Program-made: the position numbers and the translations under genes
Part shown: in pieces, positions 8,079-17,122 of the stretch
Layout of the letters: each line of letters begins with the position of its first letter
How positions within the stretch are numbered: position 1 is the stretch's first letter
The notes under the pieces: model-generated
Told to the model about the DNA's origin: nothing
The model's input: only the letters and a program-made list of their open reading frames with translations
Databases searched by the model: none
Assembly (NCBI RefSeq): GCF_002156385.1
Contig: NZ_MVJM01000001.1
Coordinates: forward strand, 517,583-581,582
Length of the DNA stretch: 64,000 bases
Reading direction: 5' to 3'
DNA from: Halalkalibacter urbisdiaboli
GTDB lineage: Bacteria > Bacillota > Bacilli > Bacillales > Bacillaceae_D

Positions 8079-8943
8079 ATTGATCCCCTCCAAGCTTGGC
8101 AACAAATAAATCTTCTAAAGTAATTGGCAATTCCTCATAAAAAATGGGGCGTGCCTGCCTTATCATCTCCATCCCTTCTTGTAAATCACCTTCTAATACA
8201 AGGATAAATACTTTGCCTGTTTGCTGAAGAATGGTTGTTTTTTCTTGAATGGAACTTGGTAAGCCTGCGGGAAAAACGGCCTGAACTTTCTTATAAGAAA
8301 CCTTTAAAGAATCTAACGAATAAGATGAGGCCACTTTTCCTTCCTTTATCATTACAATGGAATCTGCTAAATACTCTAATTCATCCAGTCGATGAGATGA
8401 TATAACAACAGCAACGTTATAGTCTGCGACTGCCTCAACAATAAACTGCAACATCTGTTTTTTTACGATAACGTCCAAACCGTCTGTTGGCTCATCGAGT
8501 AAGACGTATTTTGCTCTTGTTGAAAATGCTAAGACTAATGCAAAGAGAGCTTTCATTCCTTTTGAGAATGAGTTAATCTTTCCGTTTTGAGGAAGATTAA
8601 ACTGTTCAATTAATTGATAAAACAACTCTTGGTCAAATTTTGGATAGATAGCTTTGTACAAGTTGACAATTTCTTTTATCGTATACGTTTTTAGAGCCTC
8701 TGATGAATCTGGGACAAAAACGATATCTGCTTTTAATTGAGGGTATTGGTAGATGCTTTTACCATCAAGCTTAACATCACCCGCGCTCGGTTTTAGAATC
8801 CCAACCATAAGTCGTAATAACGTCGTTTTACCTGCCCCATTACGGCCTATTAAACCGGTAACTTTACCAGGCTCAATTGAAAAATCAATCTTTTCAATAA
8901 TCGTTTCGCCATGAATTGTTTTCGTTAATTGATCAATTCTCAT
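8068..8943 (-). CDS. ABC transporter ATP-binding protein (YtrB-like)
   Basis: 291 residues. Walker A is GRNGAGKTT near residue 33, Walker B is YVLLDEPTDGLD, and the H-loop is SSHRLDELE. The signature motif is degenerate (FSKGMKALFAL instead of LSGGQ), as in several YtrB/EcsA-type ATPases. A regulatory C-terminal domain of about 70 residues follows. It overlaps the GntR gene upstream and the permease downstream by 11 bases each, so the three genes are translationally coupled. Confidence 0.9.
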   Translation of the reverse strand: MRIDQLTKTIHGETIIEKIDFSIEPGKVTGLIGRNGAGKTTLLRLMVGILKPSAGDVKLDGKSIYQYPQLKADIVFVPDSSEALKTYTIKEIVNLYKAIYPKFDQELFYQLIEQFNLPQNGKINSFSKGMKALFALVLAFSTRAKYVLLDEPTDGLDVIVKKQMLQFIVEAVADYNVAVVISSHRLDELEYLADSIVMIKEGKVASSYSLDSLKVSYKKVQAVFPAGLPSSIQEKTTILQQTGKVFILVLEGDLQEGMEMIRQARPIFYEELPITLEDLFVAKLGGDQYAC

Positions 8944-9328
8944 CTTTTTGCCCCTCCAATGCTCTATATTCGGCCTCGACCCAAGTTAGAAATTCATTTT
9001 TTGTTATCGATGCGTAGTTTGCTTCAATTACTAGTCGCAGAAGCTGCTCTTTAATTAAGTCTCGTTTTCCAGGGTCCACCAATCGGTTAGAAGATTCCGC
9101 TATAAATGTCCCTTTTCCCCTCAATGTCATAATCACCCCTTGGCGCTCAAGCTCCTTATACGCTTTACTAACAGTGTTTGGATTTAAAACAATTTGACCC
9201 GCAAGTTCACGTACAGAAGGTAATTGTTCTCCTTCCTTTAAAATACCTTTAGCTACAAGTTCCTTGACTTGTTGAACAACTTGTTCATAAAGCGGAAGCT
9301 GACTTTTTGCTTGAATTGTTATGAACAC
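8933..9328 (-). CDS. GntR family regulator, YtrA subfamily
   Basis: 131 residues. The N-terminal winged HTH shows PLYEQVVQQVKELVAKGILKEGEQLPSVRELAGQ and NPNTVSKAYKELERQGV; the short C-terminal segment without a ligand domain is diagnostic of the YtrA subfamily. It is expected to repress its own operon with the ABC transporter and to respond to cell-envelope stress, as known for B. subtilis YtrA. A perfect inverted repeat upstream is its probable operator. The start ATG 9328 has only a weak ribosome site. Confidence 0.9.
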   Translation of the reverse strand: MFITIQAKSQLPLYEQVVQQVKELVAKGILKEGEQLPSVRELAGQIVLNPNTVSKAYKELERQGVIMTLRGKGTFIAESSNRLVDPGKRDLIKEQLLRLVIEANYASITKNEFLTWVEAEYRALEGQKDEN

Positions 9329-9352
9329 GGCTTCACCACCTTACTGTATTAT

Positions 9353-9371
9353 GTACTATATAACATAGTAC
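9353..9371. promoter_or_regulatory. Probable GntR/YtrA operator
   Basis: A perfect inverted repeat GTACTAT-N5-ATAGTAC lies 25-43 bases ahead of the gntR start. Its symmetry, length and place fit the operator of a dimeric YtrA-type repressor. Confidence 0.65.
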
Positions 9372-9503
9372 ACTTGGCACAAGATTAGATTATCCATTTT
9401 TATCCTAATTGTCAATCTTTTTTCTTTTATAGGGTTTAAAGGATGAAGAAGACGTGTAATTCTAATAATAACGATACAAAATCCATTAGAAGGGGATGTT
9501 ATT

Positions 9504-10895
9504 GTGGAAATAAGAGTTGAAAAAGATACGATTGGAGAAATTCATGTGCCAGCTAATAAGTTTTGGGGAGCTCAAACCCAAAGGAGCTTAGAAAACTTCA
9601 AAATTGGAAAGGAAAAAATGCCAATTGAAGTCATTGAAGCATTCGCTTATTTAAAAAAAGCCGCAGCCAATGTAAATGGTTCTTTATCTAATTTGGAACA
9701 AAAAAAAGTAGAGGCAATTACATATGCAACTAACCGAGTATTGCAGGAAAATTTAAGTGAGCACTTTCCACTAGTTGTTTGGCAAACAGGGAGCGGTACA
9801 CAATCAAATATGAATGTGAATGAAGTGTTAGCTTATATTGCGAATGACTACTTAAAACAACATGGTATGACCACTATTCAGGTTCATCCAAACGACGATG
9901 TCAATCGCTCACAAAGCTCTAATGATACGTTCCCAACAGCGATGCATATTGCTGTTTTGCTCCACGTAGAGAAACATCTCCTTCCGGCACTGAATAAAGT
10001 ACACAAAACGTTGAAGAAAAAGGAAAATCAATATAAGGACGTTATCAAAATAGGTCGGACTCATCTTCAAGATGCCACTCCATTAACATTTGGGCAGGAA
10101 ATTAGTGGTTGGGTTCATATGATTGAGCTTTGCACAACGATGATTAAAGATAGTTTAGAACCCGTCCGACAATTGGCCATCGGAGGGACGGCTGTTGGAA
10201 CGGGCTTAAATGCCCCAGAAGCCTTCGGGGAAAAAGTTGCTCAAGAACTGACAAGATTAACTGGAACCACTATGCATACAGCAGAAAACTATTTTCATGC
10301 CTTGACAAGTCACAGTCCACTTGTCCACTTCCATGGGTCTTTAAAAGCATTAGCTGGAGATTTGTTCAAAATCGCGAATGATATTAGATTACTAGCAAGC
10401 GGTCCTCGCTCTGGGATTGGAGAATTACGGATTCCTACCAACGAACCTGGTAGTTCTATAATGCCTGGTAAAGTAAATCCAACACAAAGCGAAGCACTTA
10501 CAATGGTTGCCTCACAAATTTTCGGTAATGATGCAACGATTGGTTTTGCTGCTAGTCAAGGTCACTTCCAATTAAATGTATTTAAACCCGTGATTATTTA
10601 TAATGTCCTTCAATCGTTACAACTCCTTTCTGATGGTTTAGTGAGTTTTAACGACAACTGTCTTGAAGGACTTGAAGCCATTGAGGAAACGATGACAAAA
10701 CATCTACATGACTCGTTAATGCTCGTTACAGCGTTAAATCCACATATCGGGTATGAAAAGGCTGCACTAATTGCTAAAACAGCCTACGCTGAAAACACTA
10801 CATTAAAAGAAGCTGCTGAAAAATTGGGGATTTTATCTGCAGAACAATTTGATACACTTGTAATACCTCAAAATATGATCAGTCCTTTAAAATAA
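9504..10895 (+). CDS. fumC: Class II fumarate hydratase
   Basis: Interconverts fumarate and malate in the TCA cycle. 463 residues, standard length; conserved [14 protein letters not shown], the His loop [25 protein letters not shown] and the superfamily signature [11 protein letters not shown]. The catalytic Ser lies in that signature loop. The ATP-independent iron-free class II type is typical for aerobic bacilli. It stands alone, with a GAAGGGG site before the GTG-proximal start ATG 9504. Its relative aspA lies at about 22-24 kb. Confidence 0.95.
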   Translation: MEIRVEKDTIGEIHVPANKFWGAQTQRSLENFKIGKEKMPIEVIEAFAYLKKAAANVNGSLSNLEQKKVEAITYATNRVLQENLSEHFPLVVWQTGSGTQSNMNVNEVLAYIANDYLKQHGMTTIQVHPNDDVNRSQSSNDTFPTAMHIAVLLHVEKHLLPALNKVHKTLKKKENQYKDVIKIGRTHLQDATPLTFGQEISGWVHMIELCTTMIKDSLEPVRQLAIGGTAVGTGLNAPEAFGEKVAQELTRLTGTTMHTAENYFHALTSHSPLVHFHGSLKALAGDLFKIANDIRLLASGPRSGIGELRIPTNEPGSSIMPGKVNPTQSEALTMVASQIFGNDATIGFAASQGHFQLNVFKPVIIYNVLQSLQLLSDGLVSFNDNCLEGLEAIEETMTKHLHDSLMLVTALNPHIGYEKAALIAKTAYAENTTLKEAAEKLGILSAEQFDTLVIPQNMISPLK

Positions 10896-10908
10896 ATTAA
10901 CCTTAAAT

Positions 10909-10946
10909 GGGCGTCGAAAAGGTATTCCATAATCTTTTCGACGCCC
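10909..10946. terminator. Terminator after fumC
   Basis: GGGCGTCGAAAAG pairs with CTTTTCGACGCCC around a 12-base loop. The T-tail is short on both strands; it lies between convergent genes. Confidence 0.75.
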
Positions 10947-10949
10947 CTC

Positions 10950-11135
10950 TTATATAGACTCATCAAACGTATAGCGAACTACATACTTATCTGTTTTTAA
11001 CTTTTTGATTTCGACAAGTGGACCAATTTCATAACCGTTGTGCCAGTTGTCTTCAAGTTTTGCTTTTATACATCCAGCTTGAAACTTCGAACGAAATGTT
11101 TGCTTATAATAGATCCAGCGCGGCAATTGTTTCAT
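10950..11135 (-). CDS. Hypothetical small basic protein
   Basis: A 61-residue protein from the ATG at 11135 (MKQLPRWIYYKQTFRSKF…), preferred because AGGTTAGG lies upstream; a longer frame to 11195 has no clear site. It is rich in Lys, Tyr and Trp with alternating strands (…GPLVEIKKLKTDKYVVRYTF). I do not recognise a family. It is convergent with fumC. Confidence 0.5.
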   Translation of the reverse strand: MKQLPRWIYYKQTFRSKFQAGCIKAKLEDNWHNGYEIGPLVEIKKLKTDKYVVRYTFDESI

Positions 11136-11213
11136 CGTTTTTCCTAACCTTTCTACTAGTTTCCACCTGTTTTTATTGTACGATATTTTTACCAAATCTC
11201 AAATTAACATTCA

Positions 11214-11270
11214 AAAAACAATGACATTCCCCTGCTGAAGATGTTCATCTCCACAGAAGAATGTCATTCT
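11214..11270 (-). terminator. Terminator of the pgpA-like gene
   Basis: On the minus strand AATGACATTC pairs with GAATGTCATT across a secondary hairpin, followed by GTTTTTTG. Confidence 0.7.
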
Positions 11271-11275
11271 CTCTT

Positions 11276-11827
11276 TTATCCAATTAAATCTTCCGTTTCT
11301 CTTTTTTTTATCTCATCTAACCGTCTGTTTTCATCTCGATCACGAAGCCGATGAGCAATCCTAGCCGCAGCACTAGCAGCAATACTTGATACTAAATCAT
11401 CTAAGAATGTATGAATTTGTGGTTTTCGTTCATCCAATTCTTTAATAATCCCAACTTTTTGTTTATCTAAATAACCAAACGTCGTTACAGCAATGCTTCC
11501 AAATCCAAATACCGATCCTAGGGCAATTGTTTCATCAACTCCAAATAATCCTTCATCTGATTCAACTAGAGATTGAAGTGGTTCAGATAGTTGCTTTTTC
11601 TCCGCTAGTTCATCTAATTCAATTCCAACTAGTATAGCATGCTGAATTTCTCGCTTACATAAGACCGCATCCGTACTTTCAATACACTCTTCCATTTGGA
11701 TACTTGGATAATATGGACGCTGTAAATCAAAAACAATACTTGCGATATCCTTGATTGTTACGCCACGCTCTTCAAGCTTTTTTCGAGCGGCTTGTTCAAC
11801 AATTTTACACGGAACTGGTTTTTTCAT
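11276..11827 (-). CDS. yutG: Phosphatidylglycerophosphatase A-like protein (YutG)
   Basis: 183 residues of the PgpA/YutG family. The PgpA region is visible as ETIALGSVFGFGSIAVTTFGYLDK and the conserved acidic DDLVSSIAASAAAR. Unlike E. coli PgpA the chain is soluble-looking with only short hydrophobic parts, as in B. subtilis YutG. It may dephosphorylate phosphatidylglycerophosphate or a related phospholipid intermediate; activity in bacilli is less certain. The start ATG 11827 follows GGAGGGGG. Confidence 0.8.
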   Translation of the reverse strand: MKKPVPCKIVEQAARKKLEERGVTIKDIASIVFDLQRPYYPSIQMEECIESTDAVLCKREIQHAILVGIELDELAEKKQLSEPLQSLVESDEGLFGVDETIALGSVFGFGSIAVTTFGYLDKQKVGIIKELDERKPQIHTFLDDLVSSIAASAAARIAHRLRDRDENRRLDEIKKRETEDLIG

Positions 11828-11934
11828 AACTGCCCCCTCCTCACCCTATATTTTACCATAATTTGCGATAGTCGTGCTTTTCTACCTACCTATGTTAAAA
11901 TAAAGAAACAGTTTGGCTAGAAAGGACTTGAAAA

Positions 11935-12666
11935 ATGGTAAAACGTTATGAAGGTACTTTATCAGATAGGACGATCACTAGTAAACATCTGGGTGAGGAC
12001 CAAAAACTACTTATTTATACCCCACCAAATTATACTCCACTTTCAACGTATGATTTACTAATTTGCCAGGATGGGAATGACTATTTTCAACTTGGACGTA
12101 TCCCGCGACAAGTAGAAGAACTGATCGAGGAAGCAGAGATACGTGACGTTATCGTTGTCGGTGTTCCTTATCCTAATGTTAATGAAAGACGAAAACGTTA
12201 TCACCCAAATGGAGAAAAGGTTGAAGCTTATCTTCGCTTTCTTTGTGATGAACTTGTTCCATATCTAGATGCTACATTTTCGACACATCAGCTCGCTTCA
12301 GGTAGAACACTTGCAGGTGACTCGCTAGCCGCTACCGTTTCACTATTTGCTGCAGTAAGGAATCCTGAATTGTTCGGTCAAGTGATGATGCATTCTCCAT
12401 TCGTAAATGAAACTGTCCTTGATGAGGTTAAACAATGTTCAAAACAAGAAAGCCTGTCCATTTATCATGTTATCGGAAAAGAGGAAACAGCTGTTAAAAC
12501 AACCGATGGGCACATTCTTGATTTTTTAACTCCTAACCGTGAATTGCAATCGTTAATGGAAAGGATGGCTTTTACTTATACATATGATGAATTTGATGGA
12601 AACCATACTTGGACGTATTGGCAAAAAGATTTAAAAAGAGGACTTACAACCTTAATTCCTTATTAG
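11935..12666 (+). CDS. Alpha/beta-hydrolase, esterase D/Fes-like (YbbA/YuiI type)
   Basis: 243 residues with the layout of the enterochelin-esterase/esterase D group. The nucleophile elbow is AGDSLAA and the C-terminal His is in FDGNHTWTYW; an acid is likely near HVIGKEE. A short ribosome site GAAAGGAC precedes ATG 11935. It is followed 20 bases later by a GNAT gene, so the two may share a transcript. The substrate is not visible; a ferri-siderophore or phosphodiester substrate is possible but unsupported by neighbours. Confidence 0.8.
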   Translation: MVKRYEGTLSDRTITSKHLGEDQKLLIYTPPNYTPLSTYDLLICQDGNDYFQLGRIPRQVEELIEEAEIRDVIVVGVPYPNVNERRKRYHPNGEKVEAYLRFLCDELVPYLDATFSTHQLASGRTLAGDSLAATVSLFAAVRNPELFGQVMMHSPFVNETVLDEVKQCSKQESLSIYHVIGKEETAVKTTDGHILDFLTPNRELQSLMERMAFTYTYDEFDGNHTWTYWQKDLKRGLTTLIPY

Positions 12667-12685
12667 ATAGTGGAGGGATTTTTTC

Positions 12686-13114
12686 GTGATACAAATTAAA
12701 AAAGTTGATACAGCAAAACAGCTAGAAGACGCTTATGAAATTCGGAAGCTTGTCTTTGTAGAAGAGCAACAAGTACCGGAAGAAGAAGAGATTGACCAAT
12801 ATGAACAAGAAGCCACTCATTTTGTTGTATATGCTGACAATCAAGTAATTGGTGCCGGAAGAGTACGCTATGTTAACGGATTCGGAAAAATTGAACGCAT
12901 TTGCCTTGCCAAAACAGCTCGTGGAAAGGGCATCGGTCAAAAATTGATGAACGCCATTGAATCAGAAATTATACGAAATGGGTATACAATGGCAAAATTA
13001 AATGCACAGCGTCAAGCTGAAGCTTTTTACACACAGCTTGATTACCAAACGATATCCGAAGAATTTTTAGATGCAGGTATTCCTCATGTTACGATGAAAA
13101 AAAAGTTACAATAA
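12686..13114 (+). CDS. GNAT family N-acetyltransferase
   Basis: 142 residues, GTG start at 12686 behind GGAGGG. The acetyl-CoA binding core is IERICLAKTARGKGIGQKLM and the C-terminal part KLNAQRQAEAFYTQLDYQ follows the ElaA/YjcF-type group. EIRKLVFVEEQQVPEEEEID is also typical of that group. The acceptor is unknown. Probably co-transcribed with the esterase upstream. Confidence 0.85.
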   Translation: MIQIKKVDTAKQLEDAYEIRKLVFVEEQQVPEEEEIDQYEQEATHFVVYADNQVIGAGRVRYVNGFGKIERICLAKTARGKGIGQKLMNAIESEIIRNGYTMAKLNAQRQAEAFYTQLDYQTISEEFLDAGIPHVTMKKKLQ

Positions 13115-13143
13115 AACACTGTACAATGTCTGCTACTAGTTTT

Positions 13144-13180
13144 AAAAGCCTTACGATGATAACTCATCGTAAGGCTTTTT
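13144..13180. terminator. Bidirectional terminator
   Basis: AAAAGCCTTACGATG pairs with CATCGTAAGGCTTTT around ATAACT, serving the GNAT gene and the convergent chemoreceptor gene. Confidence 0.9.
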
Positions 13181-13214
13181 AGCGTGTGAAGTCAGTACTG
13201 CAGCAATGAGCGGG

Positions 13215-15188
13215 TTATAGTTTAAACTTTTTAACCATTTCCTGTAATTCTTCTGCCATAGATGTCAATGATTTTGAAGCGGATGTAATCTCCTCCATTG
13301 ACGCAAGTTGTTCTTGTGTAGTTGCTGCTACAGTTTCCGAACTAGTTAAGTTCTCTTGCGCAATAGAAGAAATCTCGTCTGCAGAAGCAGTTACCTCTTG
13401 GACACTAGCAGTTATATGTTGCACCGTCGCGGAAACCTCTTCGATTTGAGGGTTCATGTCTTTTGTACTTTTAATAATAAGTGAAAATTTCTCTGCTGTA
13501 TCCTTAGAAATCGCTACACCCTCTTCAGCGTTACGAGACACCTCATTCATTAGCTGAACCGATTGTTCAGTATCATGCTTAATACTTTCTATTAACTCAG
13601 CAATTTGTTTGGTAGACCCTTGTGATTGTTCAGCTAATTTTCGAACTTCGTCTGCAACAACTGCAAAACCCTTTCCATGTTCCCCTGCTCTTGCTGCCTC
13701 TATCGCTGCATTTAATGCCAATAAATTCGTTTGGTCAGCAATTGAATGGACTACGCTCAACATTTCACCAATTTCTTGTGAACGATCTGATAAGGTTTGA
13801 ATGACCCGGTTCGATTCTTTTACAGAATGATGAATAGATTCCATTTGATTAACATTGTCTTCAACTGCTTTCCCGCCATCTTCCGCTTGCTTTGTAGAGT
13901 CCTTCGATAGACTAGATACGGATAATGCCCGATCGGAGATTTGTTGAAGTCCTTTTGATATGTCTTGAAGAGCTTTCGTGTTATGCTCAATTCGATTCGT
14001 AGAATGCTCTGTTCCACTTGCAATTTGTTGAATAGATTCAGACACATGTTCGGATGCAACCGTTGTTTGATTCGCACTTGCTAATAGTTCTTCCGAAGAA
14101 GAGGCAACCTTTTCGACAGAAGAATTGAGATTTGTAATAATCGATCTTAAAGCATGAATCATTGCATTAAAGCTTTGACCTACTTGACCAATTTCATCCT
14201 TTGATAGAATATCAATATTTTGTGTTAAATCTCCTTCTTCAATTCGTTTCGCACTTGTAATCAAGCGTTTTAAAGGACGAATGATTGAAGAAATAATAAA
14301 GAAAATGATAATCCCTCCGATAATTAATGATGCGGCAATAACAATGATAGTAGTCATAAGAATACTAGATGCTGCATCTTTTAGTTCACTTGAATACATG
14401 GTCCCTGCAATCTTCCAGCCAGTGAGCTCATTTGTCACAAAGTCGATTTTCTTCTCACTACCTTCAAACAAATAAGAAAACTGTCCTTCGTTTGAAGCGA
14501 ATAACTTCGATAACCAATCTCCTGTCGCTTCACTTCCACTTTCACTTTCACTTTCACTTTCACTTGTAGGATGGACTAGAAATTTACCTTGAGCATCAAT
14601 GATAACAACATAGCCTTCTTCTCCTACTTTAATATCGCTGGTCATTGCTTCGATTTCATCGATTGTTACATCAATACCAATGACTCCTGAACCATCATCT
14701 GTCGCTTTTGCAATGGTCACCATCGGAGAATCTGACAAGGCATCAAAATAAGGCTCCGTTATAATACTCTGTCCTTTTTTATTCATTGCAGCTTGATACC
14801 ATGGGCGATCTCTAGCGTCTAACCCCTCCGGTAAGTCTTGCTTCGGATAAATGAAGATCTCTCCAGTCGTTGTCCCAACATAAATCGCCTTTGTATCTGT
14901 ATTCATATCAAGATATTGTGTAAATGATTTGTCGAGTTCGGTCGTTTCCTCATAATCCGCTTGGGTGACCGCCTTGCCTAGCACATCCAAATCATTTAAT
15001 TTCGGACTAAGCATCCGATTTATTTCACGATCTACTTGTTTCACATTATTATGAGCTGAATGTAATATCTCTTCTCCTAACTGCTCCTGTGCTTCATTAT
15101 AAGATATTAAACCAATTGATATACTAGGAATTATCAAAATAATAGCAAAAGAAACAATTAGCCGGGTCTTAAGTGTCCAATTTTTCAT
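13215..15188 (-). CDS. Methyl-accepting chemotaxis protein with dCache sensor
   Basis: A 657-residue transmembrane receptor. Order: N-terminal membrane helix (residues 10-30), extracellular double Cache domain to about 270 with the [11 protein letters not shown] motif, second membrane helix at about 275-300, HAMP, and a long cytoplasmic coiled coil. The signalling tip reads [19 protein letters not shown]. Cache domains of this type bind amino acids or other small ligands, but the ligand cannot be read. A Ser-Glu repeat encoded by 14529-14564 sits in the Cache region. AGGAGG precedes ATG 15188. No chemotaxis operon is nearby. Confidence 0.95.
   Translation of the reverse strand: MKNWTLKTRLIVSFAIILIIPSISIGLISYNEAQEQLGEEILHSAHNNVKQVDREINRMLSPKLNDLDVLGKAVTQADYEETTELDKSFTQYLDMNTDTKAIYVGTTTGEIFIYPKQDLPEGLDARDRPWYQAAMNKKGQSIITEPYFDALSDSPMVTIAKATDDGSGVIGIDVTIDEIEAMTSDIKVGEEGYVVIIDAQGKFLVHPTSESESESESGSEATGDWLSKLFASNEGQFSYLFEGSEKKIDFVTNELTGWKIAGTMYSSELKDAASSILMTTIIVIAASLIIGGIIIFFIISSIIRPLKRLITSAKRIEEGDLTQNIDILSKDEIGQVGQSFNAMIHALRSIITNLNSSVEKVASSSEELLASANQTTVASEHVSESIQQIASGTEHSTNRIEHNTKALQDISKGLQQISDRALSVSSLSKDSTKQAEDGGKAVEDNVNQMESIHHSVKESNRVIQTLSDRSQEIGEMLSVVHSIADQTNLLALNAAIEAARAGEHGKGFAVVADEVRKLAEQSQGSTKQIAELIESIKHDTEQSVQLMNEVSRNAEEGVAISKDTAEKFSLIIKSTKDMNPQIEEVSATVQHITASVQEVTASADEISSIAQENLTSSETVAATTQEQLASMEEITSASKSLTSMAEELQEMVKKFKL
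14529..14564 (-). repeat. In-frame hexanucleotide repeat (Ser-Glu) in the chemoreceptor
   Basis: Six tandem copies of AGTGAA on the minus strand, one with a single change (AGTGGA), encode a Ser-Glu stretch in the sensor domain. Length changes would stay in frame. Confidence 0.9.
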
Positions 15189-15332
15189 AGTCTTTTTTTC
15201 CTCCTGTAAAATTACTATAACATTTTTTAGTATAATATTTTTACCGCTATATTTAAATAAAAATCATCCATAATCGATTGATTTCTTCTATTTACATAAT
15301 ATTATAATTTATTATAGTTATCTGAATAAAAT

Positions 15333-15367
15333 AAAAAAAGTCTGAATAGGATTCCCTACTCAGACAC
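15333..15367 (-). terminator. Terminator after the DUF1385/thiamine-binding gene
   Basis: On the minus strand GTCTGA pairs with TCAGAC around a 14-base loop, with further weak pairing, then TTTTTTT. Confidence 0.75.
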
Positions 15368-15380
15368 ATTTAAAGTTAAC

Positions 15381-15704
15381 TTATATTTCTTTTTCAGCTT
15401 CAATCAAATGTTTATTAACAGCTTCTAGCTTACCAGCCATTGTCGTTGCTTTGTCACGTCGATCATCTATACGAATATTCGTTGCCACTCGATTGATTCC
15501 GTGTTTAAAAGGTACTTCATGAATTTCTTGAATAACCTCAAATAAAACAGGTAGTTCTCCTTCGATTATGGTACTCATTGGGGTTAGCTGGTATTTCACT
15601 TTTCCTTCATACGTTTTGAGAACGCTTTGAATAGCTGCAACATGTTTACTTACACTTGCAGTCTCTGTTCCAATTGGAATAATAGTAATATCAACAATAG
15701 CCAT
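15381..15704 (-). CDS. yqgV: Internal start: stand-alone thiamine-binding MTH1187/YqgV-family protein
   Basis: A 107-residue protein reading in the same frame as the end of the DUF1385 fusion. ATG 15704 has GAAGGAGGAG eight bases upstream, a better ribosome site than most genes here. Family members bind thiamine or hydroxymethylpyrimidine and in B. subtilis yqgV lies after yqgU; the core motif IPIGTETASVSKHVAAIQSVL and TPMSTIIEGEL are present. The natural product may be this free domain, the fusion, or both. Confidence 0.6.
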   Translation of the reverse strand: MAIVDITIIPIGTETASVSKHVAAIQSVLKTYEGKVKYQLTPMSTIIEGELPVLFEVIQEIHEVPFKHGINRVATNIRIDDRRDKATTMAGKLEAVNKHLIEAEKEI

Positions 15705-16466
15705 CTTTTTCTCCTCCTTCTTTTTCACGATAAGATGATCCGGAAATTCCTTCGCCGCAAGCTTTCGATACGATTCAATCGCTGCAACTAAGTGTAATCG
15801 CTCCGGCTCCGTTGTTGTTATGTGGGTTTGGAGCCAGTACGAAATAGATAAAATTAGTTCACGAATCCAGGAAAATCCTATCAGTTTCATTAGTCTTTGC
15901 ACTATCGGAACGAAAATAACAGACCCGTATGAAGCAACCGCAAGTGCTAAATGAAGCGGTAATGTAAACGACAAAATGATCGTTCCAATAAAAACGCCTA
16001 AAAAGTAGATTACAACCATATTAGTTGAACAATGTCGATTGGTAATAGCTGCTTTCTTAATTCGATAAATTCGAGAACGGCTTTTTATGCCACGATCACT
16101 AAAAACCTTATGCTCGGCTCCATGATATTGTCGAAGTTGTTTTGGAAAAATAAAATGCGTTCCAAACATCACATAAAAAACGGTATAATACGGCAGACCT
16201 CCCCATTCACTGTTCATTAGTTTTGGTACAATAAGCAGGGCAAAATAACCCATCATTAGCCCCTTAAACCATAGTGGCATCGACACAATTACTTGGTTTA
16301 GCATCGCAAACAAGCCAGAAGGACTAATCGGCCTTATCCATGTTTTCAATCGACCTTTCTCATGATAACCACATGCTATATACTGCTTTCCGATAAAGAA
16401 TACACCCGCTTGATAAGAGAGACCCCGGATCACTTCCTTCAGCTCCTTCTGTTCTTCATTGACCAT
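15381..16466 (-). CDS. DUF1385 membrane protein fused in frame to an MTH1187/YqgV thiamine-binding domain
   Basis: 361 residues. Residues 1-254 are a DUF1385 (YqhQ-like) multi-pass membrane protein: QLRQYHGAEHKVFSDRG and the RHCSTNMVV segment correspond to the family's HGAEH and RCGT regions, with about four membrane helices. Residues 255-361 (MAIVDITIIPIGTETASV…) are a complete UPF0045/MTH1187-type thiamine-binding domain. No stop codon separates them, and a strong internal AAGGAGG precedes codon 255, so two products are likely (see the separate internal CDS). It lies downstream of the thi operon. It overlaps the upstream 195-residue gene by 11 bases. Confidence 0.8.
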   Translation of the reverse strand: MVNEEQKELKEVIRGLSYQAGVFFIGKQYIACGYHEKGRLKTWIRPISPSGLFAMLNQVIVSMPLWFKGLMMGYFALLIVPKLMNSEWGGLPYYTVFYVMFGTHFIFPKQLRQYHGAEHKVFSDRGIKSRSRIYRIKKAAITNRHCSTNMVVIYFLGVFIGTIILSFTLPLHLALAVASYGSVIFVPIVQRLMKLIGFSWIRELILSISYWLQTHITTTEPERLHLVAAIESYRKLAAKEFPDHLIVKKKEEKKMAIVDITIIPIGTETASVSKHVAAIQSVLKTYEGKVKYQLTPMSTIIEGELPVLFEVIQEIHEVPFKHGINRVATNIRIDDRRDKATTMAGKLEAVNKHLIEAEKEI

Positions 16467-17043
16467 CCTTTGAAATTATCCAATAAGGTACATTGCGTGC
16501 ATGCTCAAATTCTGGAGTTCTGAAAGTAGCATCTGTCATTGTAAGGGGACTGTGAGCAACCCATGTGTGAAGAAGCTGAACTGAAATATCTTCAAGACTG
16601 ATATGTCCTTCCCCTTTAATCGTGATTTCAGCCCTACCTCTATTCCCTACTACTGTATTTTCTGCTATTTCATTTGGAAAAGCAAAAATCACACCGTTTT
16701 CTATAACCGTTCCTGTGCTTTCATAAACAATTTCAGATGCATGGTATACCTCTAAATGTGCCTCGATAAATTCAGCATTGGTCTGAAGAGTACCACCTTC
16801 TATCGCGAATCCTAAATAATCTTCACCATAGATTCCGTCTTCCGGCATGACGGTCCAGTCCCATTCTGAAACGACTTTTAATCCTTCCTTAACAGGATGG
16901 GCATCAAGACTAAGTTCAACAAACTCTTTCATCTCTTCATTTGTTACAGTCTCAGTATGATTTAAAAAATAATAGCCTCCGAATACCATCAAACCTACTA
17001 GTATTCCTGGTAGTATTAATACAAGTTTATTACTATGAAACAT
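16456..17043 (-). CDS. Hypothetical membrane-anchored protein
   Basis: 195 residues. One N-terminal membrane helix (LVLILPGILVGLMVFGGYYFL) is followed by a predicted extracellular beta-rich domain of about 165 residues. I do not recognise the family. It overlaps the DUF1385 fusion gene by 11 bases, so it is its translational partner. A strong hairpin separates it from thiD. The start ATG 17043 follows AAGAAGGTG. Confidence 0.6.
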   Translation of the reverse strand: MFHSNKLVLILPGILVGLMVFGGYYFLNHTETVTNEEMKEFVELSLDAHPVKEGLKVVSEWDWTVMPEDGIYGEDYLGFAIEGGTLQTNAEFIEAHLEVYHASEIVYESTGTVIENGVIFAFPNEIAENTVVGNRGRAEITIKGEGHISLEDISVQLLHTWVAHSPLTMTDATFRTPEFEHARNVPYWIISKDGQ

Positions 17044-17079
17044 TTTTGCACCTTCTTTTTAATTCTTATAAATATAGTA

Positions 17080-17122
17080 AGCGAAAACACCAACAAGAGC
17101 AAAGCCTTGTTGGTGTTTTTCA
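17080..17122. terminator. Terminator at the end of the thi operon
   Basis: AAAACACCAACAAG pairs with CTTGTTGGTGTTTTT around an 8-base loop; T-runs follow on both strands. It lies directly after the thiD stop. Confidence 0.85.

Noticed and set aside
15189-15335. Sigma-D promoter for the chemoreceptor
   Set aside because: No TAAA-N15-GCCGATAT pattern was found upstream of ATG 15188.
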